Shown here: positions 5,288-5,886 of the stretch, in pieces | Numbering within the stretch: position 1 is the stretch's first letter | How the letters are laid out: every line of letters begins with the position of its first letter | NCBI GenBank assembly: GCA_003154025.1 | Contig: PMCE01000533.1 | Location: 11,085 to 16,970, forward strand | DNA length: 5,886 nucleotides | From: Syntrophaceae bacterium | GTDB lineage: Bacteria > Desulfobacterota > SM23-61 | Reading direction: 5' to 3' | Notes under the pieces: generated by a model | What the model saw: only the letters and a program-made list of their open reading frames with translations | The model's database searches: none | What the model was told of the DNA's origin: nothing | Translations under genes and position numbers: made by a program

Positions 5288-5886
5288 TCAGGCAATTAAG
5301 GGGACCAAGGTATCCAACACATCCTGGAAGGGGATGTTTCCCGGGCATGCAGCCGCCTCTTTTTGCCGAGTCTCAGGAGAACAGGGGGCGGAGGATATTC
5401 TTCCATGAAGGATCCGCACGGTGGAGGACCAGGGGCCCCAGATGAAAGGGTCCGTGGAGCGGAAGAGGGCCACGGTCGGCACAGCCAAGGAAGCGGCCAG
5501 ATGAGTAATCCCCGAGTCGTTGCCCAGATAAGCCAAGCTCTTCCTTAGCAGGGCGGCCAGGTGAATGAGGGGAAGTTTATCGGCCATCAGCGGTTCTGCC
5601 CTCTTTAAGGCTCGTCTTACTTCTTTTGAACCGTCCTCCGCCGGGCCCGAAATAAGAAGAATTCTGGCCCGCTCTTCGGCCCAATCAGCTACCCGGGCAA
5701 AATTCTCCGGAAGCCAGTTCTTTGCCGGGCTGCCGCTTCCCGGGTGAATGGCCAGCAGCCGTTCACCCTCTTTCATTCCATGACCAGCTAAAAAATCCTT
5801 GGCGAACTCCTGGCAATCCCCCGGCAACTCGAGGGGCGAGAACGGTTTATCTCCCTCAATCCCCTCCTTTTTCAAGGATTCAATCA
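5288..5886 (-). CDS. Glycosyltransferase family 9 (LPS heptosyltransferase type), C-terminal part; 5' end outside the window
   Basis: C-terminal half of a GT-B glycosyltransferase of family 9. The family transfers ADP-heptose or related sugars to the LPS inner core at the cytoplasmic face of the inner membrane. About 199 codons are visible against roughly 350 for a full protein, and the frame is open to the right edge. The TTG at 5873-5875 is inside the gene and not a real start, because the reading frame continues upstream of it without a stop. Counting residues from that TTG: LLAIHPGSGSPAKNWLPENFARVADW (40-65), the conserved opening of the nucleotide-sugar domain; ILLISGPAE (72-80); LPLIHLAALLRKS (101-113); YLGNDSGITHLAASLAVPTVALF (116-138) with the GNDSG donor-binding motif; and STDPFIWGPW (140-149). 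The tail has cysteines (APCSP, ACPG) as common in the family. Exact sugar is not determinable. Confidence 0.9.
   Translation of the reverse strand, partial: IESLKKEGIEGDKPFSPLELPGDCQEFAKDFLAGHGMKEGERLLAIHPGSGSPAKNWLPENFARVADWAEERARILLISGPAEDGSKEVRRALKRAEPLMADKLPLIHLAALLRKSLAYLGNDSGITHLAASLAVPTVALFRSTDPFIWGPWSSTVRILHGRISSAPCSPETRQKEAAACPGNIPFQDVLDTLVPLIA

Overview
The window looks like Gram-negative bacterial DNA of moderately high GC. The best guess is a Desulfobacterota (former Deltaproteobacteria) or similar anaerobe. The reasons are an LPS-type family 9 glycosyltransferase, a near-consensus sigma-54 promoter, a stand-alone ADP-forming acyl-CoA synthetase alpha subunit, and degenerate 7-bp repeat arrays between genes. 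This placement is inference, because no rRNA or marker gene is present.

Layout. Positions 1-188 (-) hold the N-terminus of a dihydrolipoyl dehydrogenase that runs off the left edge. Positions 360-2275 (-) hold two inner-membrane subunits of a peptide/nickel-class ABC importer: a DppC type, preceded in transcription by a DppB type. No ATPase or binding-protein gene lies beside them. Positions 2455-3894 (-) hold the acyl-CoA synthetase alpha subunit (CoA-binding and phospho-His domains, no ATP-grasp). Divergent from it, 4118-4696 (+) encodes a membrane-anchored TPR protein. Positions 5288-5886 (-) hold the C-terminal part of a family 9 glycosyltransferase that runs off the right edge.

Two signals are not explained by these genes. 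(1) Directly behind the stop codons of dppC and of the acyl-CoA synthetase gene lie arrays of 7-bp units. In both, the units sit in the same register relative to the stop: TAA, one base, then five NNNNAGG-like heptads. The second array also faces an inverted heptad array, so that it could form a large, register-slippable hairpin just upstream of dppB. The two arrays bracket the permease pair. (2) The 591-bp gap between the TPR gene and the glycosyltransferase contains what looks like a complete small transcription unit. In order it has an 8+8 palindrome, an IHF-like site, a 15/16 match to the sigma-54 consensus, a Shine-Dalgarno, a 49-codon ORF encoding a short secreted or membrane peptide, and an intrinsic terminator with eight T residues. 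This peptide unit is the best candidate here for something undescribed.

How the genes relate: the acyl-CoA synthetase alpha subunit, the two permeases and lpd all read leftwards and could be partly co-transcribed, but the gaps (179, 62 and 171 bp) and the repeat elements in two of them suggest separate or attenuated expression. A role in uptake and activation of organic or amino acids is a plausible theme but is not demonstrated by the sequence.
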